From positions 1,054,001 through 1,118,000 of the forward strand of contig JAJTUP010000008.1 in assembly GCA_021399435.1 (NCBI GenBank): DNA of 64,000 bases, in the 5' to 3' direction. This document shows, in pieces, positions 47,743 to 60,055 of this stretch (position 1 is its first letter; each line of letters opens with the position of its first letter). The stretch comes from Diaporthe sp. PMI_573. Its lineage: Eukaryota > Ascomycota > Sordariomycetes > Diaporthales > Diaporthaceae. The notes below the pieces were generated by a model that saw nothing but the letters and a program-made list of their open reading frames with translations, did no database searches and had not been told where the DNA came from. The translations under genes were made by a program, and so were the position numbers.

Positions 47743-49631
47743 CTATCCCCGTGATACCCCGGGATTCGTATCCCAACCCCCCATGCCCGAGATGGCCGAC
47801 ATCCGAGGATACGGCACCCCGCTCCCCGTAGAGCTCAAGGGACTCACTTCCTCGTTGACACTAAGCCCACCACGGCTCGCCCTCGCCAGGTCCCGCTGCG
47901 GAGGAGGCTGCTCATGCCCACCCCCTCGTCCCTGCCCTTGTCCCTGTCCCTGTCCATGTCCCCGATCATAATCAGCCGCATCTCGCCCCGGCACCCGAAC
48001 CATGGGGGAAGTCGGTGTCCACTGCGGCTGCGGCTGGTGGACCTGGACCACGGGGACCTGGTAGGTGTTGTGTGACTGCCCCCGGTCATCATACGGACTT
48101 CCGATGTCCTCGTAGCGCTGCCACGCGGGCGGTGACGATGTTGACACCCGCGTATCGCGGGCCCCGTCGTAGTGATAATAATACCTTCCTCCCTCCTGGT
48201 GCCCGGGCGAGCTGTCGACAAAGCCAACCTGGTTGTCGTCGTAGTACGACTCTCTGCCCGAGCGCCAGGCCGCAGCCCGGGTCCCAGCCCACGCGCCGGC
48301 GTTGGCGCCCGCGCCCCATTCCGACCAGGGGCTGCTTGCTCTCTGCGGGGGCCCGCCGCGGTGGTTGTGCTGCTGGGCGGTGGCAGCGGCAGGAGGGCCA
48401 AAGTCGGCGGCGCTCACGGGCGCCATCTCCGGGGCGTTGAAGTCGAAGGGCGGCGCCCGCGCGTACTGGAGGCGCCGCTGCCGCCGGTAGATGAGTGCCG
48501 TGAGGAGCGCGACCGCGAGCACGACGAGCGGGATGCCCAGGCCGAGGCCGAGCTTGGTGGCCAGGGAGGACGTTGTGGCCTCGGGGGACGAGGCTTCGGA
48601 TGATGCTCCGTCTGGGAAGTTGGGGACGACCGTTGGCACTGAGGGTTGGATGCTGGTTGGTGATGAGGATGATAGTGACAAAGAGGAGGAGTGTGTTAGG
48701 GTGGATGCTATGATCGATATGGTTGTTGTTATTGGTGTTTTCTGTGGATGGTGTGCTTGAAGCCGAGCTTGGCTTGAACTGTGAGGTTGGTATCCATTCC
48801 GAGGGCTTCCCAGTGCTGCTCACAGTCGTCTCTGACTGGACTCCGCTCCATGTCGGCGGCGTCACCGCACTGATCGGAGCCGACACCAAGGATGAGCTGG
48901 TCCTCACCCACGAGCTATAGCCTGGAAACATCTCAGATAAACCGGCCTCAGTCGATAGAAAACCCGGGGACACCGTCTTCGAAGGGTGATGGAGACGAGC
49001 TTCTCTGCCCCTCACTTGATACGCAGTTGTTTTTGGCAAAGGGGCTGTCCTCCTTCCGAGGATAGTCTGGGCCTCTGCTTCCCCTACCAGAGTAGGCACC
49101 GCGACGTTACTCGAGCAGATGCAGCCTCCCGGCGCGTTACCGCCTGCGCAACAAGACTTTTCACCTCGGCCGCCACCGGCTGGGTCACATTCTGTTTCCC
49201 CTGTCGCATCTTCCGAGTCTAGTGACACTGCACGTTAGAAACGGGACTGCACTCGATTCCTAGCCGCGGGAGAAGCGACGCAGAACCGATTTCTGGTGGA
49301 AGAGGAATACAGCAAAAGGGTAGGCAGTCTTACCCAAACAGTCACCGCCGCAGGAATCCCCGTTCCACCGCGGTTCTGTGCAAGCGCCCCTTGAAACTGT
49401 CCCCGGCGCCAACTCAGGCTGCTCGAGGGACTGTGTGGTCAAGATGCACAATGAGCTGCCCGAGCAGGTGTACCCAGAAGGGCAGCAAGATGACACGGGC
49501 GATTTCACGTCGCACGTGTGATAACCCTCAGCCAGTCCGCCATCCACGAAGTAGCAAGGTGGGGCGCCCGCCTCGTCGACGGCATCCAGAGCAGTCGAGG
49601 GGGGCGGAAGGAGACGTGATGAAAGCTTCAT
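47743..49631 (-). CDS. Cys-rich single-pass membrane protein with long cytosolic tail
   Basis: Exons from the ATG at 49631 (MKLSSRLLPPP) to 49334, then 49218-48780, then 48652-47743. The first join is clean (phase 1, giving CGGDCLDSEDATG). The second uses a weaker GTTCAAG donor but restores the frame (548 residues in all). The ectodomain has Cys-rich motifs (PPCYFVDGGLAEGYHTCD, SCCPSGYTCSGSSLCIL, ECDPAGGGRGEKSCCAGG), then a Ser/Thr-rich stalk. The membrane helix is LGLGLGIPLVVLAVALLTALIY, followed by RRQRR and a Gly/Gln/Pro-rich tail. This layout is common in fungal wall-sensor-like proteins (MID2-like organisation). No clear signal peptide is seen at this start, so the true first exon may lie upstream. 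Function unknown. Confidence 0.7.
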
Positions 49632-50581
49632 GCCAGAGAAGGAGGCCGACCGACCATCTGAGGCCGGTTCGAACACGAGCAGGTAGAATACGCCAGGCGC
49701 TTGTCCGGAATAGAGTCGAATGCCAACAGCTGGATTGGGTCCATGTCTGCAACGGCGGCGACCCCGAGATGCCCCGTCTTGCAGGGTGGCAAATGCATTC
49801 CATATAAATCAGATCGGATTATTAGCCCACTCTCCCATTGCACTCAAAGAGTACCATTTTACAAATTATCGACAGTCGAGACGCGCGATGGGAGGCCAGG
49901 GTTCATGTTCTCGACAGGCTGCAGACCAGTCTCGCCGGCCCGCATCCGGCCTCCCCATCGACCGCGTGCATGGCAACGCGATTTCACCCCTTCCGCGTGT
50001 GCGACATGCGAACCCGGCCGGGCGGCCGGGACCACGGCCACTGTGGGGGATTTTGCGCATTGATGCCTTGGGAGAGAACAACTCGTGCCTGCAAGTGTTA
50101 CAGCACCCGTTACACTGCTACTCCGGGCGCCGTGCGGAAGGGGGCTTTTCCCTGGGCCAGACCGTGGCGCACTGTAGGATTCCGAGAGGCAGCCGTGGAG
50201 TCGGTTCTGTCGACGTATAGATTTGTGCGTCAAGACCACCCTCGCGTGTAATCGAACAAGGATTGCACGTCTTTGCTTCGTACAATACAATGCCAAGCCC
50301 AAAGTGTCGAAGTGTCGCAGGTGAATCCGGTCACATGTGTACTCTACCCAAGCCCCTGAGATTGCAGACAAACCCGACAAAATGACCTTTCTTGTGTTGC
50401 CAATATTGATGATGCCTTTCCCGCCGTTACCAGAAATGCAAGACAAACGCCGCGCAATGCACCCAGAACCCAAATCACCTTCCCAATCACCCGAACACGC
50501 AACTTAATGGTCGAAAATGACGTTCTCAACCCTGGTGTAAACCCCCACAAATCTGAGCATCTCAACCCCCAAGGGCCATAG
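49632..50581. other. Intergenic region
   Basis: Upstream of the Cys-rich membrane protein and downstream of the K+ channel. No supported gene, though an additional first exon of the membrane protein may hide in the first 200 bp. Confidence 0.4.
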
Positions 50582-53118
50582 TCACCCACCGGAAGCCTTC
50601 TTCCTGGCAGAATCCCTGGCCGCCCTCAATTCCCCGGCCAACTTCTGCTCCAGCTTCTCCAGTATCCACTCGGCCTCCTCCTGGCTCCCCATAAGTGGAC
50701 TCCGACTACCAACCCAACTCCACTGCAACTTCTCGGGTTCATCTCCCTGGCCGCCCTCGGCTCCCTGGTCCTGACCCTTGCCCTTCTTCTTGCTCCTCGG
50801 GACTGCCTTCTTGTGCGTGTCCGCGCTGCTCTCGTCCTCGCCGACGAGCTTCAGGTACCAGGCCCACTCATGGAAGTCGTACTTGCGTGGGGGTCGGGAT
50901 TTGAGGTGCTGGGTCACTCTACTGATTTCGTCAATCAGGAGCAGGTGGTAATCGTGGGGGTCCGTAGGTACATCCCGGGGGATCTCGGCTGATGTGCGCG
51001 GCATGGACACCGCACGGCTCATCTTGAGGGTTTGCGACCTGATATCATTCCGATCCTTCTTCTCCCCGCGTCCGTTGCTGTTCAGTGTCTTGGAGCGCTC
51101 TAAGCTGAAGCTGCCGTTCTTGGACGACGATGAGCGGCCTTGAGGCTCCTTGAAGCTTAGGTGGCCCTTGCTTGTGGGATCAGGAACTGGTGCCGTGGAT
51201 GTCCGGCGGATGTCATTTGTGAGTTGATTTGTGCCGTCCGCAGGAGAACCACGCTCACTGGGCTGACCTTGCTTCTCAGCTGTATCTCTACCATCTTTTC
51301 CAGCGGTCAGTGTCTGTGTTCCATCATCACTGACTGGAACATTGCGCGCGCGTGTGCCAGTGAACCTCTGAACGCCCCCGTCTAGTGACCGTGTGGATTT
51401 GGTGCTGGCGCCCTCATCCTCATCTGTACCATCGCCGTGTTCTTCTGCAAAGCCAAGGCCTCCTGGTGGGCTCTCTTCAACATCGCTATCGTCACCAAAC
51501 ACTTGGCCGAAGGATAGGGGGCCTATCATCTCCCTCAACGCCTTTTTGAACCCCTTTTCGTCTGGAAGAATCGTGATAGTTCCCAGCTTGTCTGTAGCCT
51601 CCCGGACGAACTTAACAACAGTATCGCCCGCATTAGAAATGAGCACCGTCATGGTAGGCAGTGCGAGCAAAGACCAGATGACGAAGAATGACTTCCCGGC
51701 GGGTGAGATCGGAGTGACATCACCATATCCGATGGTGGTGAGACTGACGAATGCGAAGTAGAAGCCGTCAAAGTAGGTCCACCCTTGGTAGCGGAGCTCG
51801 CACTGCTGGAAGATGGCAGCACCGACGAGCCAGAGAAGCAGCCACACAGTTGTCGAGATACCCATTGCCATCCACCGTCTTCGGTGTTCTGCTCTATCCT
51901 GAATTTTTCTCATCAATTCAAATTCTCTCTTCCGGCGCTGGTACTCGGCGAAGCTGGTGTTGCTCCTCTCCGGGTAATCGTCATCGGCTCCATCGTCTGT
52001 GACGGGGATGAGTATGTCGTCTTTGCCACGGCGCACCATGCGCCTCAGTGTTCTTTTGCGCTTCTTCTCTATCAATCTCGCGCTCAGTTGTCGTTGGCCG
52101 CGTTCTAGTACAAGACTGCGGATCGAGCCAACGACCAGACCAAGGCTGATGACGCCAATCAGAGCATATGGGAAGAGAAGTGCGCGCCCCAGCGGAGTCG
52201 CCGCGGAAAAGTCACCAAACCCGACAGTGAAGAGTGTAACGTCGGCCCAATACACTGCGTCTAGATATGGCCAGCCCTCGATTGTGGAGAAGACTAGTGC
52301 ACCGACAAGAAGGTACACGAGAAACATGATGGTCTGAAGCATAAGGGTGCGCTGGCTGTTGGTCAGCTGGAAGTCTTTGGAGTAATGACCCTTCATTGCT
52401 CCCCAAAACGTCACAACCATGAGCGACGAGCAGACGAAATAGAGACATGCAGCATAAATGCCATAGTAAAAGGCTTGCGACCAGATGTAGATGTTCTCAG
52501 GTTGTTCTACAAGTGGGCCAGCGGCTGTGGCGTTGAGTGCCACAAGGCAGATGGAGGAGATATACCTGCACCGCATTAGAGACCAGACACGTCCCCGGGG
52601 TGACGACGCCAACACTTGTGGGACGGAAGCTCTTACCAGGTGACTATAGTAATTGGCTGTGCTATTGAGAACCTTATCTTCCTGGCCATATTGAGCAGTA
52701 GGACCAGGTTCGCTATGACAGCCATGACTACTTGGATGGCGTTGATGACGGTGAGCCTTGAGAGAGATATCAGCACCTGCCTGCCTGACCGCGGCAGAAT
52801 GGACAGGATGACACACCAGATGGGATCTGTGACAAACTCAGCCTTGTCAAGGTCAGATCCCGGAGGAAACTTCTGCCTCCAGGGTCGAACCAGCGCGCAT
52901 ATGCTGAAGGCATTGGCGACTGGGCCGAGTGTTCCAGCGATGAGCGGAAATGCGGAGCTGGCGAACCACCACCGGCTTGGGTCGAGATGGGCCTCATCAT
53001 TGTGGATAGGATTCCCTCCGGGCGACTGCTGCGGCTTGTCCTGCTCTGCTGCCTGTGACTCTTGCCTGTCGATGGCCTCGATGTGGTCCTCGACCCGGTC
53101 ACCACTGTCGGCCATCAT
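50582..53118 (-). CDS. TOK1-type outward-rectifying two-pore K+ channel
   Basis: Fungal plasma-membrane K+ channel with eight membrane helices and two pore domains. Two exons (53118-52637, 52565-50582) give 821 residues. Four helices come first (e.g. SAFPLIAGTLGPVANAFSICAL, INAIQVVMAVIANLVLLLN). The first pore is LFTVGFGDFS (about 276) and the second SLTTIGYGDVTP (about 442), each between helices. A 120-residue basic linker separates the pore domains. The C-terminal half is a long, charged, Ser-rich cytosolic tail without a recognised domain. TOK1 channels release K+ at depolarised potentials and help set membrane voltage. ATG ATG at 53118/53115 leaves one residue of ambiguity. Confidence 0.94.
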
Positions 53119-54030
53119 CTTGGCCTCGGATCCGGCTGTGCGAGCCAGGCGCCTTGTCTTGCCGTCACGAGGTGAGTACCCTGGTGCGTTCCAAAGGCCT
53201 TGTCACCAAGATGACGAGCGACGGCATCACTGTTGCGCGTACCGCACGAGGTTTCTATGCCGGAGGAGACGACACAGGCGGGCTGGGCTTGAGAGAGAAA
53301 GGGGCGGCAATATTGACGGGCCTTAGTCAGTTCCTCTTGGCAGGTTGATGATTTCCAACCTTATGTCTCGGCTTGATCCCTGATTGCATCCTGGAGTGAG
53401 CTATGCGAATGTCGTCTGAGATCAGAGGAGCAACAACCATGAGAGACATAAGTTGGGAGAGTCATTGTCCTTGTAACGCGGGCCCGAGGCGATGGCGCTG
53501 CCAGGAAATTGGCAGTGACCGAGAAACAGTCCTTGTCTTTCTAGCGCAGGCAATGACGTCGGCGGCCTGTTCATGCGGAATGGGGCAGGACGATCACCAG
53601 CGACAAGCGCGGAGTTTGTATTGAAGCGTTCGCTGTTTGGGGCATTTGGGGTTGAGGGCAAGCAGCAATTGCCACCACGAAGCACAGGGGCCCCTTGCCC
53701 AGCCTCCAGGCCAGCCCCATGACAGTCCTGTGCTGCCCTCTCACAGGCCAGAAAGTCTACCACAGCGAGACTAGCGCTGCCTGGGCACCTGGGCCACACT
53801 GCCTGGTGGACCCTCACTGGGATCGTCCCCCCCACAAAGCTTGTCTTGTGTCTCGGTCGCATCTCGCATCCTTCAGACCCGCGCGTCTAGACCCGCGTTC
53901 AACTGCATTGTCCGCCTCAGCCCCCCAGCCTTGTGAGGTTGTCAGCGTATCATAACATCACTGCAGTAACCTTTTCTCCCATGCAGAGAAAACATAGCAT
54001 CCACTTCAAAGAAGCCTACGGCTAAAGACC
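53119..54030. other. Divergent intergenic region
   Basis: Shared upstream region of the K+ channel (minus) and the hydrolase-like gene (plus). No other gene is supported. Confidence 0.45.
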
Positions 54031-55570
54031 ATGCTAGCATGGCCCTCGTCGCCGACATGTCTCATCAGATGCTCTCTCAACGCTGCACGGCTGTCTGGAA
54101 TCAGAAGCCTCAGTAGCACAGCTAGACTCAGGACACCTCTCACTGAACACTTCCGGGTTCCTTGTGCCTCGGCTGGCCATGTCATCGTCAGGTCTGCCAG
54201 CTTGTTTCTCTTCTCGCTCCGTCCAACGCTGACATGGTCTCAGTCTCCATAATGTAATGAGACACCCAGTCTCATCCCCTCTCATCATCAACTTGCCGCC
54301 TTTTCCGGTCCAGGACGTCGACAATGTAGACAGCTACCTGCCCAGCTTCCTCCATCGTTTCCCTAGCGCTACCATCCACTACCGTTGGGCCAACTCGCCA
54401 GAGATTCACGCACCCCACGTCCGAGACAATGAGTCTGCCAACGGAGACGAGTCGGCTGACCTCTTGTCCCGATCAACTCCTCTCCACTGGCCCACGCCAA
54501 TCCACGATACCCTGTTTAGCTATGAGTTCCTCGTTAAGCACCTTTCTCCAGCCCCCGACGACACCACCGGGATGGTGTTACAGCGTCGGCCGGTCTATGT
54601 CTACGGCTCATATCTAGGTGCCAGCTTGGCTTCCTCGCTCGCCCTGACCGAGTCTCACACACACCAGCCAGTGGCCATACGAGGCCTGTTGGCGTTCAAT
54701 GGCATCTTCAACTGGACCACCCTCCTCCCGGACCACCCCAACAACAAGCTCTTGCTGGACGAGCTGCCCGACATGGACAATTTGGACGGGAATGACAAGG
54801 ACCTTCACTTTGTGAAAGATACGTTGCCGTCACATTTCGACCAGCCCGCCAATCTCTTCGACCCCTTCGCGAGCCCCATACTATTCTTCCACACCGCAGG
54901 CATGCTGGTCCCCACGAGCTTCACGGAGCGGTCATCGCCAAATCTGTCTCAGGGCTTCCTTGACGCTGTGGATCAGCTTTCCGCGCAGAGCAGCGCGTCG
55001 AGCGCCGACGACCCATACGACCAGGCCTACGTCTACTCTGACCCCGAGGACCCCCCACCACCAACACCCTACGATGACATGGAAGAAATGGAAACAGAGA
55101 CCGAGGACACAAACACAGACACCAGCTCCTCGGTCAACAGCGGCAGCCTCGCGCCGCCCAGCCCCAAGCCCCCGCGTAGGGGCTACGTGACCTTCCCCCC
55201 GCGCGCATCCTCCCTCAAGATCCCAGAAACCCTGCTCATGCACACCACTTCCCCGCCGGGCGCGGCCGTCCCGGGCTCGGTCCAGAGCCAGAGGCGGCGC
55301 CTGGCGCTGTGGACGCGGCTCAAGGCAGCAGAGAACAGCTTCGGGACCCAGGCGCTGGGGCTGGCCGGCCTCATGCGCCGGAGCGTCAACCTTTACGAGC
55401 TGCGCGAGCGCGCCAAGTGGGATGTCGAGTTCACAGGCTGGGACACCGAGGCGCTGAGGAGGGTGCAGGTCCAGGATGTCGGGGCCGCTGGGAATGGTCC
55501 GGATGGGTTCGGCCTGGGCCCCCGGGGCGAGGAGATTGCCGCTCGCTGGCTGGGGAGCAGGATAGGGTGA
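54031..55570 (+). CDS. Alpha/beta-hydrolase-like protein, probably non-catalytic
   Basis: Two exons (54031-54191, 54244-55570; 52-bp intron) give 495 residues. The spliced N-terminus reads FRVPCASAGHVIVSLHNVMRHPVSSPLIINLPPFP. This fits a fungal alpha/beta-hydrolase-fold family with a basic, mitochondrial-type leader (MLAWPSSPTCLIRCSLNAAR). The position of the nucleophile elbow is VYVYGSYLGASLASSLALTE (about residue 190), which lacks the usual G-x-S-x-G, so catalysis is doubtful. An acidic low-complexity insert (PPPPTPYDDMEEMETETEDTN) and a basic C-terminal region follow. Role unknown. Confidence 0.75.
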
Positions 55571-55933
55571 TTGAGGATGGCTTGTGTTGGGATTTGATCG
55601 TCAAATAGATAGATGTCGATATATAGATGTTCGAGCCAGCGGCGTAAGTTGAACATCCAAGCCTTGGTATTGGATAGATACGGCTGGCAATACCTACGCC
55701 CGTTCAACTGGATTTGTACTATTTTCCCCGTCACACATTGTGAGCATATTTGCGAATGAAGGGAGTGAGTCCATCGACTACATGTCTTTGAACACATGTC
55801 CCCGACCACGTTGCACATCAATTGAAACCGATCATCATAATCATCTTCCGTGGGTATCAAAACATATCAGTGAAGCATCTACGTTGATTTTCCCGACACG
55901 GCACCGTAGAAACCACCACACCAAATCCTATAT
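55571..55933. other. Convergent 3' spacer
   Basis: About 360 bp between the hydrolase-like gene and RAD4. Nothing specific. Confidence 0.4.
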
Positions 55934-58900
55934 TCACTCGATCAGAGACCCATCTTCGTCCATATACAACTCCTCAGTGACATCACTGGCGACATCGTCC
56001 AGATCAGTATCCTCAGCGCCATCTTGTTGGCGCCTTGCCGCCTCATCAACCACGTCTTTCGGATCATCAGGCTTTTCGGCCGTCGCCATATCATCACCAG
56101 CGGTGCCGTCAAAAACAGCTCCGGGATCCCCACTCGCCCCGGGGCCGTCCGGTCCTGGATCTTCCTGTACAGCGCCGTCGGCAGTCTCGGTAGCAGTTAT
56201 TACTACCTCAGTTTCTTCCATCGATGGTGGAGGATCCTGCAAAGCCGGCTCGATCTCGAAACCACCTGGCTCTGCCATCTGTGTGTCTTGTTGTGTGTTG
56301 GGTTCAGGCTGTGTCTCCTCTGCCGGTGCTACGGCATCCTGTTCGTCTTCCATCTCCTCGTCGTCGCTTTCAATCACGCGTCTCCTAATACGTTGCCTGC
56401 GTTGAACGGCTGTGTTGTCTTGAGGCGCCTGCACTGAACGGCGGTCGAGATCGAATTCAGTCGCCTTGCCCTTGCCCTTGACATCGACGTTGGCGTCATC
56501 AGGCTCAAACCCACCAGGCTCAAACCCACCAGGCTCAAACCCACCTGGCTCAAACCCACCTGGCTCAAACCCACCTGGCTCAAACCCGCCAGGCTCGAAC
56601 CCGCCCGGCTCGATCCCGCCCGGTTCAAAGCCACCCGTCCGGTGGTAGTCAGGTTCGAAACCCCCACCATATTGATCTGGATCGTGATCATCCACCTCCT
56701 CATCCTCATCCACGGAGAAATCCTCCAAGGGAACGGACTCATCAAACATATCCTCGTCACCAAAGACGCTCTTCCGAATCCGCATACCCCTCAACAGCCT
56801 CTTCCAAGCAGTCAAGGCCCTCCGGCTCCTCTTCTCCTCCTCCAACATCGCCTCCAGGTCCTCGAACCCATCAATGACGGACCTCACGCCCTCCTCCGCC
56901 TCGGCCGGGACGACGACCCCGTTGTACACGGCCGTGCCCTTGTGGCCCCTCCAGTCAAACCCCGTGAGTGCGGGCGCATAGTCCACACCCAATATATGGG
57001 CTGCGTGTCCCGCACGCGGGTGGGAGATGTGCGCGCCGCCGGCGGGCACCATGCTGGGCACGTAGAGGTCTAGGTTGCCGAACTTGTTCTTGGGGATGCG
57101 TCCCGCGACCACAGGAGGCGGGACATAAAGCGACGTCTGGTCGAAGGTGAAGATCGGTATGCCCTTTGACGGCCTGGGCCCGAGGACGGGGTCATCGCTG
57201 CTGCTGCTGTCATCTTGGTCGTCATCGACCGCCATTCTGCCCCTTCTCTGCGGTCTCTTCCGTTTCGGCAGGACCTTGACCGGTTCCTCACCGGGGTTGA
57301 TCTCCCTGCCCAACCGGTACCACTTGTCCACACTCTTCGCGGCGCGCACATCCCGCCGCCGGTAGATCTTTTCCAGTGGGCCTTTACTGCCTGCGCCGAC
57401 CTTGCCGACGACTGGCGCATCCGGCGCGAGAACCTCATGACGCCGCATGTGGCGCTCGAGCGCATACACGGGATGGTCCTTAAAGTCGGCCACATTGCGG
57501 GGCATCGGCTCCCTTGCCTCGAAACTGCTGAGCTCATTGTCCTCAATCTGATCCAAATTGCTTCGGGCCCCGGGCTGCTTGTAGCGGCGCATGACTTTGC
57601 GCCACCACTTCTTGCCGTTGTCCTCGGGAATCAACGGACCATCGACACGCATGCGTCTCGTTTTGGCATTGTATGCCTTGGCGTAACGTCGTGTAACGTC
57701 TTTTCCGGAACCATCCTCTTCAAAGGCAACGACATAGCTGAGACAATTGCCGCGGTCCGCGGCCGGTGGTTCGAGCTTGTTGGCGCGGAACAACGTGTAG
57801 GTTACAACGGCGTCCACGGGCTGCCATTTTTGATGGGCTGCGTCAAGAACCTCAACCCAGTATACCGGGAAATGAGACTCGCGTGAAATTAGAGGTTGCC
57901 TCGGTGGGGTTTGGGGAGTGACAGTTGATGGAGGCGCGGGAATCTCTGGGACGACGTAGGCGGAGGCGTTCGGATGGCCAAGACGGGCACGAGGGGACGG
58001 GATCGCGACAGATGCAGGTGGCTCTGCTTGTGTAGCCCCCACCCTGGCCGGAGCAGGTCTGGATGGTGTTTTTGCCTGGCGAGGTTTTGGCAATGTAGGG
58101 CCGCCGGTTGCAAAAGATAGAGGTTGCAACGAGCAGACAAGACGGGTCTCAACGCCTGCAGCCCTCAGCAGCGCACAGAATAGTTGAGCACCTACATCTC
58201 TCGAGCCAGTCATACGCTTGGCAGCTTTGCGAAAGTCGGCCTTTTCCAGACAAGAATCAATCTCATCCGGTAGCCCGTACTGTGACTTTGGTCAGCATTG
58301 CCGACGACGAGAGGCGGCTACGGCAGAAATGCAGGACAGACGCGCACACACATTTTCCAGCTGCTCCTCGTCCTCAGCCCACAGAGCCCTTCGCAGGCCG
58401 ATTTCTGTAACTGCAAACCTCTGCTGAAATTTCTCCATGATCATCTGCAAGCCTTTCTTGAGGGACTCGGTCTGGCCAAACTGGGTCAAATGTGGCTCTG
58501 GATTCAGCCATTGCACAATCTTGGCCGTAAGTAGAGGCCTCAGGTTTTCTTGCACCACAGGGTCGTTGCACCAGTGGTTTCTCTTGTCGACATGCGCTAG
58601 CAAACACAGCATGTGTGCTTTATGTATCTCTACACGACGCTCCTTCTCCTCCTTGGTAATAGGCTTTCTGCGATCTGCAGCACGCCTGGACGGAGTCAGG
58701 GCCTCCTTGGCTGCAGTGAGGTTGAGCTCAAGTGTCTCTTGTTTGTCAGGGACCTGTTCGCTGTTCGCAAAGACCGCTCCGAAGTCCACATCTTCAAACT
58801 GAGTGTCCTCTTCGGAGTCTTCGTCACTTGAGTCGCGATAGGTGGTCTGCACGGTCGGCTTGGGTATATCCACATCTTCGAACTCGATGCCCTCGTCATC

Positions 58901-59260
58901 GTCTTCGCTCTCATGCTCCTCGACAATTGACGTGTCATCTGCTCGGCCAGACGGGCCACCGGCGATCTCGTCTCCGCCAGCCTCTTGATCCAGAGACGTC
59001 GGGTTTTCTGCGGCAGCCTGTCGACCGGTGCGCCGCCTCTTCAAGGGTCGCTGGGCGTGGTCTGACGTCATGCGATTCGGTAATGCGCCCGACTCGCGCA
59101 GCATCTGCTTGTAGACGCCAGGTACGAGGGCATTGCTGTCGGCTTGATTCGCTGATGATCTAGTACTCCTAGTAGTTTGAGGTGATGCGCGGGTCGCTCT
59201 TCGTGTAGCTTCGGCTCGGCGGGCGACGCCTGCGGAGGCTGCCCCTCGACGTTTAGCCAT
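55934..59260 (-). CDS. RAD4: DNA-damage recognition protein XPC/Rad4
   Basis: Nucleotide-excision-repair lesion sensor, acting in the nucleus with Rad23. Two exons (59260-58352, 58279-55934) give 1084 residues. The N-terminus is basic and acidic (ESEDDDEGIEFEDVD). The transglutaminase-like domain spans the intron (KAHMLCLLAHVDKRNHWCND, GAQLFCALLRAAGVETRLVCSLQ, HFPVYWVEVLDAAHQKWQPVD). DNA-binding beta-hairpin domains follow: BHD1 (NVADFKDHPVYALERHMRRHEVL), BHD2 (INPGEEPVKVLP) and BHD3 (PIFTFDQTSLYVPP, NKFGNLDLYVPSMVPAGGAHI). Unusually, the acidic C-terminal tail holds nine copies of a GGFEP-type repeat (about residues 851-895). Lineage-specific expansion of the tail is inferred. Confidence 0.94.
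56502..56636 (-). repeat. GGFEP coding minisatellite in RAD4 (nine 15-bp units)
   Basis: Nine consecutive 15-bp units, each one GGFEP pentapeptide (one unit GGIEP). Plus-strand units differ mainly at synonymous positions (ggctcaaacccacca, ...cacct, ...cgcca, ggctcgaacccgccc). Unit number is likely variable between strains. Confidence 0.95.
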
Positions 59261-60055
59261 CACGTCGGCGCGGGGCTGTTGCGCAAGCGAGCCAGAGCAA
59301 AAAGTTCAGCAGTGATCGATCAACATGGGAGGCGATCGTGGAGACGATGTGTATGAGAAGGCTCCATCGTTGCACGAGTAAGCAGCGGCCTCGTCACGGC
59401 CCGGCAGCAGCACCGTGTATCGAGTACAAGGGACAACCGTACATCACCGGCGCGCTTCGCGTCGGCACGTGGGCAGCGGTTTCGATGACAAATCATGTAG
59501 GTAGGTACCTTGGTACTCCGTACTTGCAGTTCAACCCAGTACTCTCGAGCCTCAGTGCTAAGTCCAGAGAAGGAGCCTGCGCTCGGCTTGGCAATGAGGT
59601 CACACTTTCGGGCATTGTATTTACAGTTTGCTCAATCGAGTCGGAGTTGAGGCTTTGTCCGATGTATTCTGGTAGGTATCGGCTTCATCCAGTCTTCTGA
59701 AATCCCCTGCTACTCGGCTCCACGTCCCCACCTTGACCTACCACACCATACACAGTACTTGCTTCAGGCAACTGCATAAACAGACAAGACATACGATACC
59801 TACTTCCACAATATCTGGACATTCCAACTCTGGTTCTGCTTCAGGCAACAGAGTTTCAAGCATATACCGACCGCGCGTTCTGACTTTATTTCTGCTTCAG
59901 GCATCGGAATCCTGAGCACATATATCTAGGAACGGCCACACAAGATTCTCTAGGCTACAGTAGAAACACCAAGTCCGACTCACCAAACTTCGTTTGTTCG
60001 CGTGAGAATACTTTATCTTCTACCCAACCAATCAAGTTCACCACCCCAATTCAAC
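59261..60055. other. Divergent intergenic region with repeated 11-mer
   Basis: Upstream of RAD4 (minus) and the EthD-like gene (plus). Contains three exact copies of tgcttcaggca at 59760, 59837 and 59893. Confidence 0.5.
59760..59903 (+). promoter_or_regulatory. Three direct copies of an 11-bp motif
   Basis: tgcttcaggca occurs at 59760-59770, 59837-59847 and 59893-59903, in the same orientation, 153-296 bp upstream of the EthD-like start. The spacing (77 and 56 bp) is not that of a tandem repeat. A transcription-factor site is inferred, not shown. Confidence 0.35.

Noticed and set aside
56466..56648. Plus-strand ORF of Pro/Gly/Ser repeats (SNPPG)
   Set aside because: It is simply the complement of the GGFEP repeat in RAD4.
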